A DNA stretch of 64,000 nt from Kitasatospora aureofaciens (GTDB lineage: Bacteria > Actinomycetota > Actinomycetes > Streptomycetales > Streptomycetaceae), in assembly GCA_000720845.1 (NCBI GenBank), contig JODU01000016.1, forward strand, positions 62,001-126,000, read 5' to 3'. A program made the translations under genes and the position numbers. How positions within the stretch are numbered: the stretch's first letter is position 1; each line of letters opens with the position of its first letter. Below, one piece after another: positions 16,903-25,486 of the stretch. A model generated the notes under the pieces. The model saw nothing but the letters and a program-made list of their open reading frames with translations, was not told the origin of the DNA and did no database searches.

Positions 16903-18792
16903 TCACTGGGTGTCCCCGTCGGGCAGCGGGTAGGGGAAACCGGCGGTGACGCCGATCTTGTCGTACTCCATCTTGGCGGCGTCGTACCCGTCCTCCCAGT
17001 TGGCGTTCTTCACGTCGTTGCACTGGTAGCTCTGGTACGACTGGTCGGTGGTCCTGCCGACCTCGATGTCCTCGAAGGTGAAGCCGCAGCCGCCGGCGTC
17101 CATGTGGATGCCCCGGGTGCCGCTGTCGGGCATCGACTCGTCCGGGATGACGTCGCCGATGACCATCTGGCGCACGTGGTTGTCCATCGGGTACGGCTCG
17201 ACGTTGTTGACGCCGTAGGTGTAGAAGGCGCCCATGTCGCCGCTGTCCAGGCCGGCTTCGTCGATGCGCAGGTACTCGAAGGTGTTGCCGCGGGCGTAGT
17301 TGTCCTTGAGGGCCACTTCCGGGCGCACCTCGAGGCTGATGCCGTAGCGGGCGCTGTGCTTGACGTGACTGTGGCTGACGGTGTTGTGCCCGGTGTTCAT
17401 CAGCTCGATGCCGGAGGCGTCGCCGGGGTTCAGCTCACCGTAGTGGGAGATGTAGTTGTTGGTCAGCAGGTGGCCGTTGGAGGTGTTCCCCTCCCCTGGG
17501 TAGGGGCCCTCCACCTTGATCCCGTCGGCGCCGATGTTCTCCAGCAGGCTGTCGCGCACCGTCAGGTGGTCGTTGGCGGCGAGGGCGTAGACGGCGTGGT
17601 AGCCCGTGTCGGAGATCTTCAGCCGGGACAGGGTGACGTCCTTGCTGTTGGTGAGGGAGACGGCGCCGAAGCGGTTGCGCGGCATCTCGATCTGCCGGTC
17701 GTACTCCGGGTACTTGTGCACCTCGCCGGAGTCGCCGTCGCTGATCCACCCGTTGCGGTACCAGTCGACGAAGTCGCTGTACTGCAGGGCGAGTCCGTCC
17801 AGGGTGACGTCCCGCACCCGTCGGTCGGGGTCGGCGCCGGCCAGGTCGAACAGGGTCTTGACCGTGGGGCGCAGCACGGTGACGTCGTCGATGTCGCCGC
17901 GGGGCTTGTAGTACAGCTGCCCCTTCTTGAAGTCCAGGTAGTACTCGCCGGCCTGGTCGAGGAAGTCGAGCGAGTTCTGGAGGAAGTAGCGCGAGCCGCC
18001 GCCGGAGTTGTTGAGCGCGTACCGGGTCCAGTACTTGAGCGTCATCTGGTTCTTGGCGGGGTTCCAGTCCCGGACGGGGACCGTGTCGGTGAACCAGCTC
18101 CAGCTGCCGCCGGACCAGACCACCGCCTGGGCGTTGCTGAGGTCCCAGGTGGCGTCCCAGTCACCGGGGTTGGAGTACAGCCACTGGTGGACGGCCTCCT
18201 TCTCCGGTTCCGGCAGGGTGGAGGTGAGGTACGGGGCCCATTCGTCGTCGGACTTGCGGTTGGGGTAGCGGGCGGTGGTGGCGCGCCGGCCGTCCTCGAA
18301 GAGGGTGTAGAAGGGGCTGTCCGTGCCGACGTCGGCACGGTAGATGCCGTCCTTGTACTCCTCCCATCCGGTGACGGGCTGGGCCCCCATGACCCGCGCC
18401 TTGCCGGGGCCGTCGTAGGAGCGGTAGACGACCTGGTGGCCGTCGGTGCCCGAGTCGCGGTCGTCGAGTTCGACGGTGCGGCTCAGCGGGTAGTCGCCGG
18501 CGCGCAGGTTGACGTGGATGTCGCAGCGCATCCCGCCAGGCCGGTTGAGACCCTTGTCGCGGATGTGGTCGCGGGCCTTCTCGACGGTCTTGAACGGCTT
18601 GCTCCTGGTCCCCTTGGCCTGGTCGTTCCCGTCGGGGGACACGAACAGTTCGGTGGCCTTGCAGCCGGCGGCCTGGGCACTCGCCTCGGGCGTGTCCAGG
18701 GTGGCGCCGCCGACCAGCAGGGCGCCGGCCGCGAGCAGCAGGGGCAGTCTTCTGGTCCTTCGTCGTGCTGGTCGTACCTGGGTGGTTGGCAC
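16903..18792 (-). CDS. Exported right-handed beta-helix glycosidase, GH141-like
   Basis: A 629-residue secreted protein with a positively charged Sec-type signal (RRLPLLLAAGALLVGG, likely cleaved after ASA). The mature start, ELFVSPDGNDQAKGTRSKPF and KTVEKARDHI, followed by HVNLRAGDYPLSRTVELDDR and ARVMGAQPVTGWEEY, is the usual entry of GH141-type beta-helix enzymes. Residues 320-560 hold helix coils with repeated Asn/Asp ladders (NTVSHSHVKHSARYGISLEV). Characterised GH141 members include an alpha-L-fucosidase acting on rhamnogalacturonan II and a xylanase. Fucosidase activity here is an inference from the GH95 neighbour. Transcribed from a good promoter at 19062-19090 through a leader of about 260 nt. 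Confidence 0.8.
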   Translation of the reverse strand: MPTTQVRPARRRTRRLPLLLAAGALLVGGATLDTPEASAQAAGCKATELFVSPDGNDQAKGTRSKPFKTVEKARDHIRDKGLNRPGGMRCDIHVNLRAGDYPLSRTVELDDRDSGTDGHQVVYRSYDGPGKARVMGAQPVTGWEEYKDGIYRADVGTDSPFYTLFEDGRRATTARYPNRKSDDEWAPYLTSTLPEPEKEAVHQWLYSNPGDWDATWDLSNAQAVVWSGGSWSWFTDTVPVRDWNPAKNQMTLKYWTRYALNNSGGGSRYFLQNSLDFLDQAGEYYLDFKKGQLYYKPRGDIDDVTVLRPTVKTLFDLAGADPDRRVRDVTLDGLALQYSDFVDWYRNGWISDGDSGEVHKYPEYDRQIEMPRNRFGAVSLTNSKDVTLSRLKISDTGYHAVYALAANDHLTVRDSLLENIGADGIKVEGPYPGEGNTSNGHLLTNNYISHYGELNPGDASGIELMNTGHNTVSHSHVKHSARYGISLEVRPEVALKDNYARGNTFEYLRIDEAGLDSGDMGAFYTYGVNNVEPYPMDNHVRQMVIGDVIPDESMPDSGTRGIHMDAGGCGFTFEDIEVGRTTDQSYQSYQCNDVKNANWEDGYDAAKMEYDKIGVTAGFPYPLPDGDTQ

Positions 18793-19061
18793 GAGGTCTC
18801 CTTGCCGCGTGGAGTGCGTGATGTCGTGGTCCGGATCCCTGTGGGCCGGCCGGTGTGTTCCGTGCCGTCACGGGCGCTGGTGCCGCGCGGGCTCGTGTTC
18901 CTGGTGCGGGGGCGTCGGCGCCGTCCGGAGGCTTCGCGCCGTCCGCCGATGGGCCCGGGGCCCGGAGGGGGCGGAGCCCGCCCCCGGGGTGCTCGCTCCG
19001 GCGGAGCACCCGCACGGCATCGCCGTACGTGACTAGTGGGTCACTGATCGAGCAACGATAG

Positions 19062-19090
19062 TTAATATGTTCGTGCCGTGGTGTCGTCAA
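19062..19090 (-). promoter_or_regulatory. Sigma70-type promoter of the GH141-like gene, in a 391-bp gene-free region
   Basis: On the minus strand TTGACG (19090-19085) and TATTAA (19067-19062) are separated by exactly 17 bp, an unusually clean HrdB-type promoter. An ATCG-N5-CGAT dyad (19047-19059) lies over the predicted start point, and GTGAC-N6-GTCAC follows at about 19029-19044. The rest of 18793-19183 is GC-rich with no gene visible. The divergent GntR chimera starts at 19184. Confidence 0.72.
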
Positions 19091-19183
19091 TACGCGAGGC
19101 TGAACCTGAAATTGATGACCTGAGGGGCGACGGACGCACGGCCCGTGAGTCATAAGTTCACGCATCCCAGGAAGCGCGGTGCC

Positions 19184-20359
19184 ATGATCGATCCCGACCT
19201 GCCCGCGTTTCCCCAGCTCGCTGCCGAGGAGCGGGCGGCCCTGACTGACCTCGCCCGGCAGCAGCCGGCCGGTCTCCGGCTGCGCGGCCGGATCGTCCTC
19301 GCCTGTGCCGAGGGGCTGACCAACGCGGAGGTGGCCCGGCGGCTCACGGTCAGCCCCGCCACGGTGGCCAAGTGGCGGGAGCGCTATCTGCGGCGGGGCA
19401 TCGCCGGTCTGCACGACGCGCCTCGCTCGGGACGGCCCCGCAGCGCGGACCGGCGGCAGGCGGAGGCCCGGGTGGCGGCGGTGCTCGAACAGGCCCGCGC
19501 CGGTGCCCCGGTGCCCTCCACCCGCTCACTGTCCGACACGCTCGGTCTGTCGCAGTCCACGATCGCCCGGATCTGGCGGGAGCAGCAGGCCGAGCTGCCC
19601 GATCCGCCGGTCGCGCGCCCGGGCGGACCGCGGGGGGAGACGGGCGGGGGTGCGAGCGGGGCCCAGGACGGTCCGGTGCCGGGTACGCCGCGTATGCCGC
19701 GGCAGTTGCTCTCCGACCATGTGTACACCCTGCTGCGCGACTGGATCGTGGGCGGCCGGCTGGCGCCCGGTCAGCGCCTCGTCGAATCGGAGATCGCGCG
19801 CGGTTTCGGCACCAGTCAGGCACCGCCCCGTGAGGCGATCAAGCGCCTGGCCTACGAGGGGCTGGTCATCTCCCAGCCGCACCGCGGCACTTACGTCGCG
19901 CGGGTCTCCGAGCGGCAGGCGCAGGACGTCAGGGACATCCGGGTGATGTTCGAGGAGTACGCGGCCCGCCGGGTGGCCGGCCGGCTGGACGCCGCGCACA
20001 CGCGGCTGCTCTCCGAGGACGTGACCCGGCTGCGCCGGGCCGCGGCCGAGGACGACATCGGTGCCTTCCGCGACGCGGACATGTCCTTTCACCGGCATGT
20101 GTGCGAAGCGGCCGGCAACGCGGCGCTGATCCGCCTGTGGCGCATGATCGAGTCCAGCCTGTGGGACCTGCACGTGCTCGGCGATCCGCGCTACGCCGGT
20201 GGCTGGGGCGCGATGGCCGAGCACCACGCCGAACTCCTGGACGTCCTGCGCTGCGGTGACCCGGACGTCGCCGGGCGGATGTTCGCCGACCACGCCGCGG
20301 GCGAGACCGCCCGCTACCTTCCGGACCGGTCCGGGCCCGCCGCCGGCCCCGGCCGGTGA
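19184..20359 (+). CDS. Chimeric regulator: IS630-type HTH fused to a GntR/FCD repressor
   Basis: A 391-residue protein with two separate DNA-binding modules. Residues 1-140 look like the N-terminus of an IS630-family transposase: LAAEERAALTDLARQQPAGL, RIVLACAEGLTNAEVARRLT, VSPATVAKWRERYLRRGIAG, LHDAPRSGRPRS, STRSLSDTLGLSQSTIARIW. After a Gly/Pro-rich linker, residues 180-250 are a GntR winged helix (SDHVYTLLRDWIVGGRLAPG, REAIKRLAYEGLVISQPHRG) and the rest an FCD ligand domain with FHRHVCEAAGN. ATG 19184 has AGGAAG about 9 nt upstream; a GTG at 19145 is possible. It is divergent from the GH141-like gene, its likely target. Confidence 0.85.
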   Translation: MIDPDLPAFPQLAAEERAALTDLARQQPAGLRLRGRIVLACAEGLTNAEVARRLTVSPATVAKWRERYLRRGIAGLHDAPRSGRPRSADRRQAEARVAAVLEQARAGAPVPSTRSLSDTLGLSQSTIARIWREQQAELPDPPVARPGGPRGETGGGASGAQDGPVPGTPRMPRQLLSDHVYTLLRDWIVGGRLAPGQRLVESEIARGFGTSQAPPREAIKRLAYEGLVISQPHRGTYVARVSERQAQDVRDIRVMFEEYAARRVAGRLDAAHTRLLSEDVTRLRRAAAEDDIGAFRDADMSFHRHVCEAAGNAALIRLWRMIESSLWDLHVLGDPRYAGGWGAMAEHHAELLDVLRCGDPDVAGRMFADHAAGETARYLPDRSGPAAGPGR

Positions 20360-20491
20360 GACGACCGCCGCCACCGGTTCCGGCTCACCGGGTCACCGCA
20401 CGCCCCGCGCAGGCCGCTCCGGTCCGTCACGGGCCCGTCGGTAGGTGGTGTGAGGCTCGACGGACGTGAGCCGCGGGCGGACGGGAGGCGC

Positions 20492-21274
20492 TCAGGCCGC
20501 TCCGGCCATCCGTCGTACGACGCCCTTGATGAGTGCGGCGAGGGCCGCCACCCGCTCGGGCGTGGCCTGGGACTTGAGCAGCGAGGAGCTGACGGCGAAG
20601 GGGCGGCCGCCCGTCGGCGGTCCGGGCACGGCCGCCGCGACGCAGACGATGCCCTCGGCGGTCTCCTGGTCGTCGACGGCGTGACCGGCCGCGCGCGCCT
20701 CGCGCACGTCCGCGAGCAGCGCGTCGAGGGTCGTGATCGACCAGGGCGTGCGGGCCTCGAACGGCTCGCGGTCCGCCAGCAGTTCTCGCACGCCGGTGTC
20801 GTCGAGGCCGGCCAGCATGGCCTTGCCCAGCGCCGTGCAGGTGACCGGGAGCCTCGCGCCCGCCCTGCTGGTGAGGCGCATCAGGACGGTGCCCTCGTGC
20901 ACCGCCAGGTAGACGACGTCCGTGCCGTCCATGGTGGCCAGTTGCAGCGTCTCCTCCCGGTCGCCCAGGCGGCACACCTGCTCCCGGAAGGCGTGCACCG
21001 GATCGAGGGCGTCCAGGTAGGACTGGGCCAGCCGCAGCAGGCCCGGGCCCAGGGCGAAGCCTCCGTCCACGGGCCGGACCAGTTCCCTTTCGTGCAGGGC
21101 CGCGCAGATGTTGACGACGGAAGCGCGTGGTATGCCGCCCGCGGCGGCGGCCAGTTGGGCGGGCGACAGCGCACGGCCGCGGGCGTCCGCCAGCGCGTCG
21201 AGGATCGCGCCCGCCCGCAGCACGGCCGGTGCCGGTGCGGCACTGGCCCAAACCGATCCGTCCCGAGTACTCAT
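20492..21274 (-). CDS. IclR-family regulator
   Basis: A 260-residue IclR protein: an N-terminal winged helix (AGAILDALADARGRALSPAQ, GIPRASVVNICAALHERELV) and the C-terminal effector domain (REETLQLATMDGTDVVYLAV, ARLPVTCTALGKAMLAGLDD, SSSLLKSQATPERVAALAAL). It is divergent from the truncated FAH gene, with TTGTCA/TTGACA repeats between them. IclR regulators of this kind often control aromatic or sugar-acid catabolism; the likely effector is an intermediate of the adjacent sugar-acid pathway, which is inference. Confidence 0.92.
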   Translation of the reverse strand: MSTRDGSVWASAAPAPAVLRAGAILDALADARGRALSPAQLAAAAGGIPRASVVNICAALHERELVRPVDGGFALGPGLLRLAQSYLDALDPVHAFREQVCRLGDREETLQLATMDGTDVVYLAVHEGTVLMRLTSRAGARLPVTCTALGKAMLAGLDDTGVRELLADREPFEARTPWSITTLDALLADVREARAAGHAVDDQETAEGIVCVAAAVPGPPTGGRPFAVSSSLLKSQATPERVAALAALIKGVVRRMAGAA

Positions 21275-21289
21275 GGCGACACACCCTAT

Positions 21290-21326
21290 TTGTCAGCCTG
21301 TTGACAGTAAACCAGTCCATTGACAA
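21290..21326. promoter_or_regulatory. IclR operator cluster and divergent promoter
   Basis: TTGTCA (21290-21295), TTGACA (21301-21306) and TTGACAA (21320-21326) form TGTCA-N6-TGACA plus a third half-site. The last TTGACA also serves as a -35 box for the rightward gene, with (C)GATACT about 18-19 bp downstream. The dyads fit the palindromes recognised by IclR proteins. Confidence 0.6.
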
Positions 21327-21556
21327 CAAGTGGTGTCGTACACCGATACTGGGCCCGCAAGCCCCGGAGCGGCGGCGCCACGACGGCGCCGGTCATCGCG
21401 GACACCCGCGCACGCCCGGGAACCGGCACCCGTCCCGTCCTGGTGACGACCACCTCCGCCATCCCCGCACCCGGCCGCCGGGACAGACCTGTTCGGCGCG
21501 GCGGACGCCACGGCCGGACCGGACCGGACCCGGCCCTCGACCAAGGAAAGCGGCAC

Positions 21557-21961
21557 ATGAAACTCGTACGGCTCGGAGACCCCGGGCGGGAACGCCCCGC
21601 CGTCATCGACGACCGGGGCGTCACCCGGGACCTCTCCCCCCTCACCCCCGACATCGACGGCGCCTTCCTCGCCGCGGACGGCATCACCCGCACCCGCCGG
21701 GCCCTGACCGAGGGCACGCTGCCCGTGCTGGAGGCCGAGGGGCTGCGCTTCGGGCCGCCCGTCGCCCGGCCCGGCGCCGTGGTCTGCATCGGGCAGAACT
21801 ACGCGGCCCACGCGGCGGAGTCCGGCAGCGAGCCGCTCAACACCGGCACTCCGGAGGGCGTCGCCCTGTCCGGCCGCTTCCCCTATCTGCGGCCCGGTGA
21901 GGTGATGGAGATCGAGATCGAGGGCCTGGGGCGCCAGCGCCAGACACTCGGCGCCGCCTGA
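21557..21961 (+). pseudogene. FAH-family 2,4-diketo-3-deoxy sugar-acid hydrolase with an internal deletion
   Basis: The 134-codon frame has the true N-terminus of a short FAH-family hydrolase (MKLVRLGDPGRERPAVIDD, ARPGAVVCIGQNYAAHAAES) and its true C-terminus (LNTGTPEGVALSGRFPYLRP, MEIEIEGLGRQRQT). The catalytic middle, roughly 150 residues, is missing, including all metal-ligand Glu/Asp positions. The join is in frame after SGSEP. Intact relatives of about 285 residues (the LRA6/fuconate group) cleave 2,4-diketo-3-deoxy-L-rhamnonate or -fuconate to pyruvate and lactate. ATG 21557 follows AAGGAAAG and a promoter is present, so a protein may still be made, but it should be inactive. Confidence 0.8.
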
Positions 21962-22018
21962 CCGCCGTCCGGGCCCTCGAGGAACTCCCTTGAAACGATG
22001 GCGCAGACCTCTTCTCAG

Positions 22019-22047
22019 TCATCACTTGTATGATACGTTACGACTCA
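22019..22047. promoter_or_regulatory. 29-bp GntR-type element ahead of the sugar-acid operon
   Basis: This element begins TCATCACTTGTATGATACG and ends GTTACGACTCA. It matches the element at 33145-33173 at 24 of 29 positions. TATGAT (22029-22034) inside it is a good -10 box, so binding would block RNA polymerase. It lies 163 bp before the dehydratase start. The remaining 21962-22209 sequence holds no gene. Confidence 0.75.
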
Positions 22048-22209
22048 ATGAGGGCACGGTTACGGGACTGATCCCGACGGCCGCACGACGCCCGTTCCCC
22101 TGGCCCGACGGCACGCTCCCCCACCTCCCGCGCCCCTCGGTCCTTCCCTGGCGCGGGACTGGCGGGACGGCGGGCGGGACGGCGAGGAGAGCTCGAAGAG
22201 GGGGAGCAG

Positions 22210-23460
22210 TTGAAGATCACCGGATTCCGGAGCCTGACCACGGCGCACCACTGGGGGCGTCCCGTCGGGGACGCGAACGGCTTCGTCGCCCAAGGCGTCA
22301 CCGAGGTCCCGGTCCTGCTGGTCGAGACCGACGGCGGGCTCACCGGAGTGGGCCTCGGCGCACACGGCGAGGCCCGGCGGGTCTTCCCCGCCCTCGACGG
22401 GCAGGACCCACGCGCCGTCACCACGCTCTACGACCGGATGCTGGCCCACACCTTCAAGAGCGGTCACGCCGGCACCGCCTTCGGCACCATCGGCGCCTTC
22501 GACATGGCGCTGTGGGACCTCAAGGCGAAGATGGCCGGCGAGCCGCTGTGGCGCACCCTCGGCGCCGCCGACCGATTCGTGCCCGGTTACGCGTCCGGCC
22601 TCGACATCGCGCTGGACGAGGAGGAGTTGGTCGAGCTGTACGCCGGCTGGGCCGCACGCGGCTTCACCGGCGCCAAGCTCAAGGGCGGCCTCGACACCGA
22701 ACACGACATCGGCAGGCTGCTCGCGGTCGCCGAGGTGCTGCGCGCCAACACCGCCTCCCCCGCCCTGATGCTCGACGTCAACGAGTCCTGGGGCAGGCAC
22801 CAGGCCGTACGGCTGCTCGCCCGGATCGAGGACCGCGTCGAACTCGCCTGGATCGAGGAGCCGGTGCGTCGCTGGGACGCGCGGGGACACCGGGCCGTGG
22901 GCCGGGCGGCCCGCACGGCCGTCGCCAGCGGCGAGAACCTGACGGGCCTGGAGCAGTTCCGTCCCCTGCTGGCGGCCGACGCGCTCCAGGTCGTGCAGGC
23001 CGCCTGTGTCTGGGGCATCACCCACTTCCTGCGGGTCGCGACCCTCGCCCACGGCCACGACCTCCCGGTCAGCCCGGTCGGCTACCACGCCAACCCGCTG
23101 GCGCACGCGGCCGCCGCCACGCCCAACCACCTGGTCACCGAGGTGCAGGACACCGGCACGCCGGCCGGACTGACCGTGGACCAGACGATCGAGGACGGCG
23201 GCATCGTCCTCGGCGACACGCCTGGGCTCGGCATCACGGTCGACGAGGCCGCGCTCACCGGCCCGCAGGAGAACATCGGCTGGGCCCGCCCCGACGGCCC
23301 GCACGTACGCCCCCGCGACGCCGGACTGCGGCTCGTGCCCGAGTCCGGTCCCCCGGGCCGGGCCGGCCGCGCCTCCGCGGGAACCGCCTCCCCCGCCGTG
23401 CCCGGCCCCGTCCACCGTCCCGCGCGCAGAGAGCACACCGAGAGGGAGAACACGCCGTGA
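22210..23460 (+). CDS. Enolase-superfamily sugar-acid dehydratase (mandelate racemase/MLE group)
   Basis: A 416-residue member of the mandelate racemase branch. Key pieces are the K-x-K base motif in FTGAKLKGG, metal ligands in LMLDVNESW (Asp), LAWIEEPVRRWD (Glu) and VASGENLTGLEQF (Glu), and a C-terminal His in SPVGYHANPLAH. This set fits acid-sugar dehydratases such as L-fuconate or L-rhamnonate dehydratase, giving a 2-keto-3-deoxy acid. It starts with TTG 22210 after a GGGGGAGC ribosome-binding site. A Pro/Arg-rich tail of about 40 residues lies beyond the usual barrel end. Its stop overlaps the next start (GTGA). First gene of the operon under the 29-bp GntR element. Confidence 0.85.
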   Translation: MKITGFRSLTTAHHWGRPVGDANGFVAQGVTEVPVLLVETDGGLTGVGLGAHGEARRVFPALDGQDPRAVTTLYDRMLAHTFKSGHAGTAFGTIGAFDMALWDLKAKMAGEPLWRTLGAADRFVPGYASGLDIALDEEELVELYAGWAARGFTGAKLKGGLDTEHDIGRLLAVAEVLRANTASPALMLDVNESWGRHQAVRLLARIEDRVELAWIEEPVRRWDARGHRAVGRAARTAVASGENLTGLEQFRPLLAADALQVVQAACVWGITHFLRVATLAHGHDLPVSPVGYHANPLAHAAAATPNHLVTEVQDTGTPAGLTVDQTIEDGGIVLGDTPGLGITVDEAALTGPQENIGWARPDGPHVRPRDAGLRLVPESGPPGRAGRASAGTASPAVPGPVHRPARREHTERENTP

Positions 23461-24476
23461 CGCGACCCCGTGCCGTCCTCGCCATGAACCCCCGGCTGGT
23501 CCGCGCCGTCTTCGACGAGGACGCCCTGGCCCGGCTGCGCCGCGCGGCCGACATCGACACCGAACTGGTCCTCGGCGAACTGGACTCCGCCCGCTCCCGC
23601 GACGCGCTGGCCGGTGCCGAGATCCTCGTCGCGGGCTGGGACGCGCCCGTCGTCCGGGCCGAGCACCTGCCCCGTACCAAGCGCCTGCGGGCCGTGGTCT
23701 ACGCGGGCGGGGTCGCCGCGACCTGTCTGGAGGACCCGGCCGCCTTCGCCGCGCGCGGCGTGGTCGCCGCCAACGCCCGGGCAGCCAACTCGGGACCCGT
23801 GGCCGAGTACACCCTCGCCATGATCCTGCTCGCCAACAAGCGCGTCCTCGCCGAGGAGCGCCGCTACCGCGCCACGCGGACCCCGCCCGACCACTTCGGC
23901 GCGTACGCCGGGCGCGGCAACTACCGGCAGACGGTCGGCATCGTCGGCGCCTCCACCGTGGGCCGCGCGGTACTCGGCCTGTTGCGCCCCTTCGACCTGG
24001 ACGTCCTGCTTTACGACCCGACGCTCACGGCGGAACAGGCTCGGGCGCTCGGTGCGCGCCTGGTGCCGCTCGACGAACTGATGGCGGGCAGCCGGGTGGT
24101 GTCGCTGCACCAGCCCCTGACTCCCGCGACCCGCGGTCAGATCGACGCGGGGCTGCTGGCCCTGATGCCGGACGGCGCGACGCTCGTCAACACCGCCCGG
24201 GGCGCCGTGGTCGACCAGGACGCCCTGCTCGCCGAGGTGCGCACCGGCCGCATCGACGCCGTGCTCGACGTCACCGACCCCGAGCCTCCGGACCCCGACA
24301 GCGAGCTGTGGACGCTGGACAACGTCGTGCTCACCCCGCATCTGGCGGGTTCGCTCGGCGGGGAGCTGCACCGCATCGGTGACGCGGTCGCCGACGAGGT
24401 GGAGCGGTTCGCCGCGGGTCGCCCCTTCGCCCATCCGGAGGACCTCGCGGCCTGCGCGCGTACGAGGGTGTGGTGA
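23457..24476 (+). CDS. D-isomer-specific 2-hydroxyacid dehydrogenase
   Basis: A 339-residue NAD(P)-dependent dehydrogenase. The cofactor loop is QTVGIVGASTVGRAVLGLLR, with Ala/Ser in place of the usual last glycines. Catalytic stretches NTARGAVVDQDALLAEV and NVVLTPHLAGSLGGELHR carry the Arg and His; the catalytic Glu region reads DVTDPEPP. GTG 23457 overlaps the preceding stop by 4 nt. In this setting it could interconvert a keto and hydroxy acid from sugar breakdown, for example reducing a 2-keto product, but the substrate is not predictable. Confidence 0.85.
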   Translation: MTRPRAVLAMNPRLVRAVFDEDALARLRRAADIDTELVLGELDSARSRDALAGAEILVAGWDAPVVRAEHLPRTKRLRAVVYAGGVAATCLEDPAAFAARGVVAANARAANSGPVAEYTLAMILLANKRVLAEERRYRATRTPPDHFGAYAGRGNYRQTVGIVGASTVGRAVLGLLRPFDLDVLLYDPTLTAEQARALGARLVPLDELMAGSRVVSLHQPLTPATRGQIDAGLLALMPDGATLVNTARGAVVDQDALLAEVRTGRIDAVLDVTDPEPPDPDSELWTLDNVVLTPHLAGSLGGELHRIGDAVADEVERFAAGRPFAHPEDLAACARTRVW

Positions 24477-24481
24477 GGCGA

Positions 24482-25486
24482 ATGCGTTCCCGTACCCTCG
24501 CACGCGGGCCGCGACTGACCGAACTCGGCCTGGGTGCCGCTCAGTTGGGCAATCTGGCCAGGGAGACCAGCTGCACCGACGCCCGGGGTGCCGTCGACGC
24601 GGCCTGGGACAGTGGCGTGCGCTACTTCGACACCGCTCCGCACTACGGGCTCGGGCTGTCGGAACGGCGCCTCGGTGCCGCCCTCGCCCGCCGCCCGCGG
24701 GCCGAGTACACCGTGTCCACCAAGGTGGGCCGGCTTCTGGTGCCCAGCCCGAAGACCGCGCACCGGCGGGACGACGGCGGCTTCGCGGTGCCCGCCGCCT
24801 TCCGGCGCGACTGGGACTTCTCCCGGGACGGCATCCTGCGCTCCCTGGAGGGCAGCCTGACCCGGCTCGGGCTCGACCACGTCGACATCGTCTACCTGCA
24901 CGACCCCGACGACCACTGGCAGCAGGCCTCCACCACCGGCGTCGACACCCTCGTCGACCTGCGCGACCAGGGGGTGGTGAAGGCGGTGGGCGTGGGCATG
25001 AACCAGGCCGCGATGCTGACCGAGTTCGTCCGCCGCTCGGACGTCGACCTGGTCATGGTGGCCGGCCGCCACACCCTGCTCGACCAGTCGGCGCGGGACG
25101 AACTGCTGCCGCTCGCCCGGGAGCGCGGGGTCGGCGTCGTCGCGGCCGCCGTCTACAACTCCGGCCTGCTCGCGGCCGACCGCCCTCCGTCCGACGCGAC
25201 CTACGACTACCGGCCCGCGCCCCGCGAGCTGATCACCCGGGCCGGCGCACTCGCGGACGTCTGCGAGCGCCACGGCGTCACGCTGCCCGAGGCCGCGATC
25301 GCCTACCCGCTGCGGCACCCGGCGGTGGTGTCGGTGGTGCTGGGCGCCCGCGACGCGCGGCAGTCCCGCACGAACGCGCAGCGGCTCGCGACCCGGGTGC
25401 CCGACGCGCTCTGGGCCGAGCTGGCCGGCCTCGGACTGCTTCCGGACATCCCTGGCACGTCGTCCGACGGGAGGGAGCGGTCGTGA
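24482..25486 (+). CDS. Aldo/keto reductase, L-fucose dehydrogenase-like
   Basis: A 334-residue AKR. The catalytic tetrad can be placed: Asp and Tyr in YFDTAPHYGLGLSERRLG, Lys in VSTKVGRLLVPS and His in DIVYLHDPDDHW. Its pattern is that of the D-threo-aldose 1-dehydrogenase/L-fucose dehydrogenase group, which oxidises L-fucose to the lactone with NAD(P)+. ATG 24482 gives the usual MRSRTL beginning; a GTG at 24470 overlapping the previous stop is an alternative. The lactonase gene follows with a GTGA overlap, in line with successive steps. Confidence 0.83.
   Translation: MRSRTLARGPRLTELGLGAAQLGNLARETSCTDARGAVDAAWDSGVRYFDTAPHYGLGLSERRLGAALARRPRAEYTVSTKVGRLLVPSPKTAHRRDDGGFAVPAAFRRDWDFSRDGILRSLEGSLTRLGLDHVDIVYLHDPDDHWQQASTTGVDTLVDLRDQGVVKAVGVGMNQAAMLTEFVRRSDVDLVMVAGRHTLLDQSARDELLPLARERGVGVVAAAVYNSGLLAADRPPSDATYDYRPAPRELITRAGALADVCERHGVTLPEAAIAYPLRHPAVVSVVLGARDARQSRTNAQRLATRVPDALWAELAGLGLLPDIPGTSSDGRERS

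Noticed and set aside
19047..19059. ATCG-N5-CGAT dyad as a second target of the small XRE protein
   Set aside because: Single short match far from its operon; likely chance, although it lies over a promoter.
21990..23456. Upstream extension of the 2-hydroxyacid dehydrogenase frame
   Set aside because: The Arg/Pro-rich extension is shadow of the dehydratase; GTG 23457 with GTGA overlap begins the real protein.
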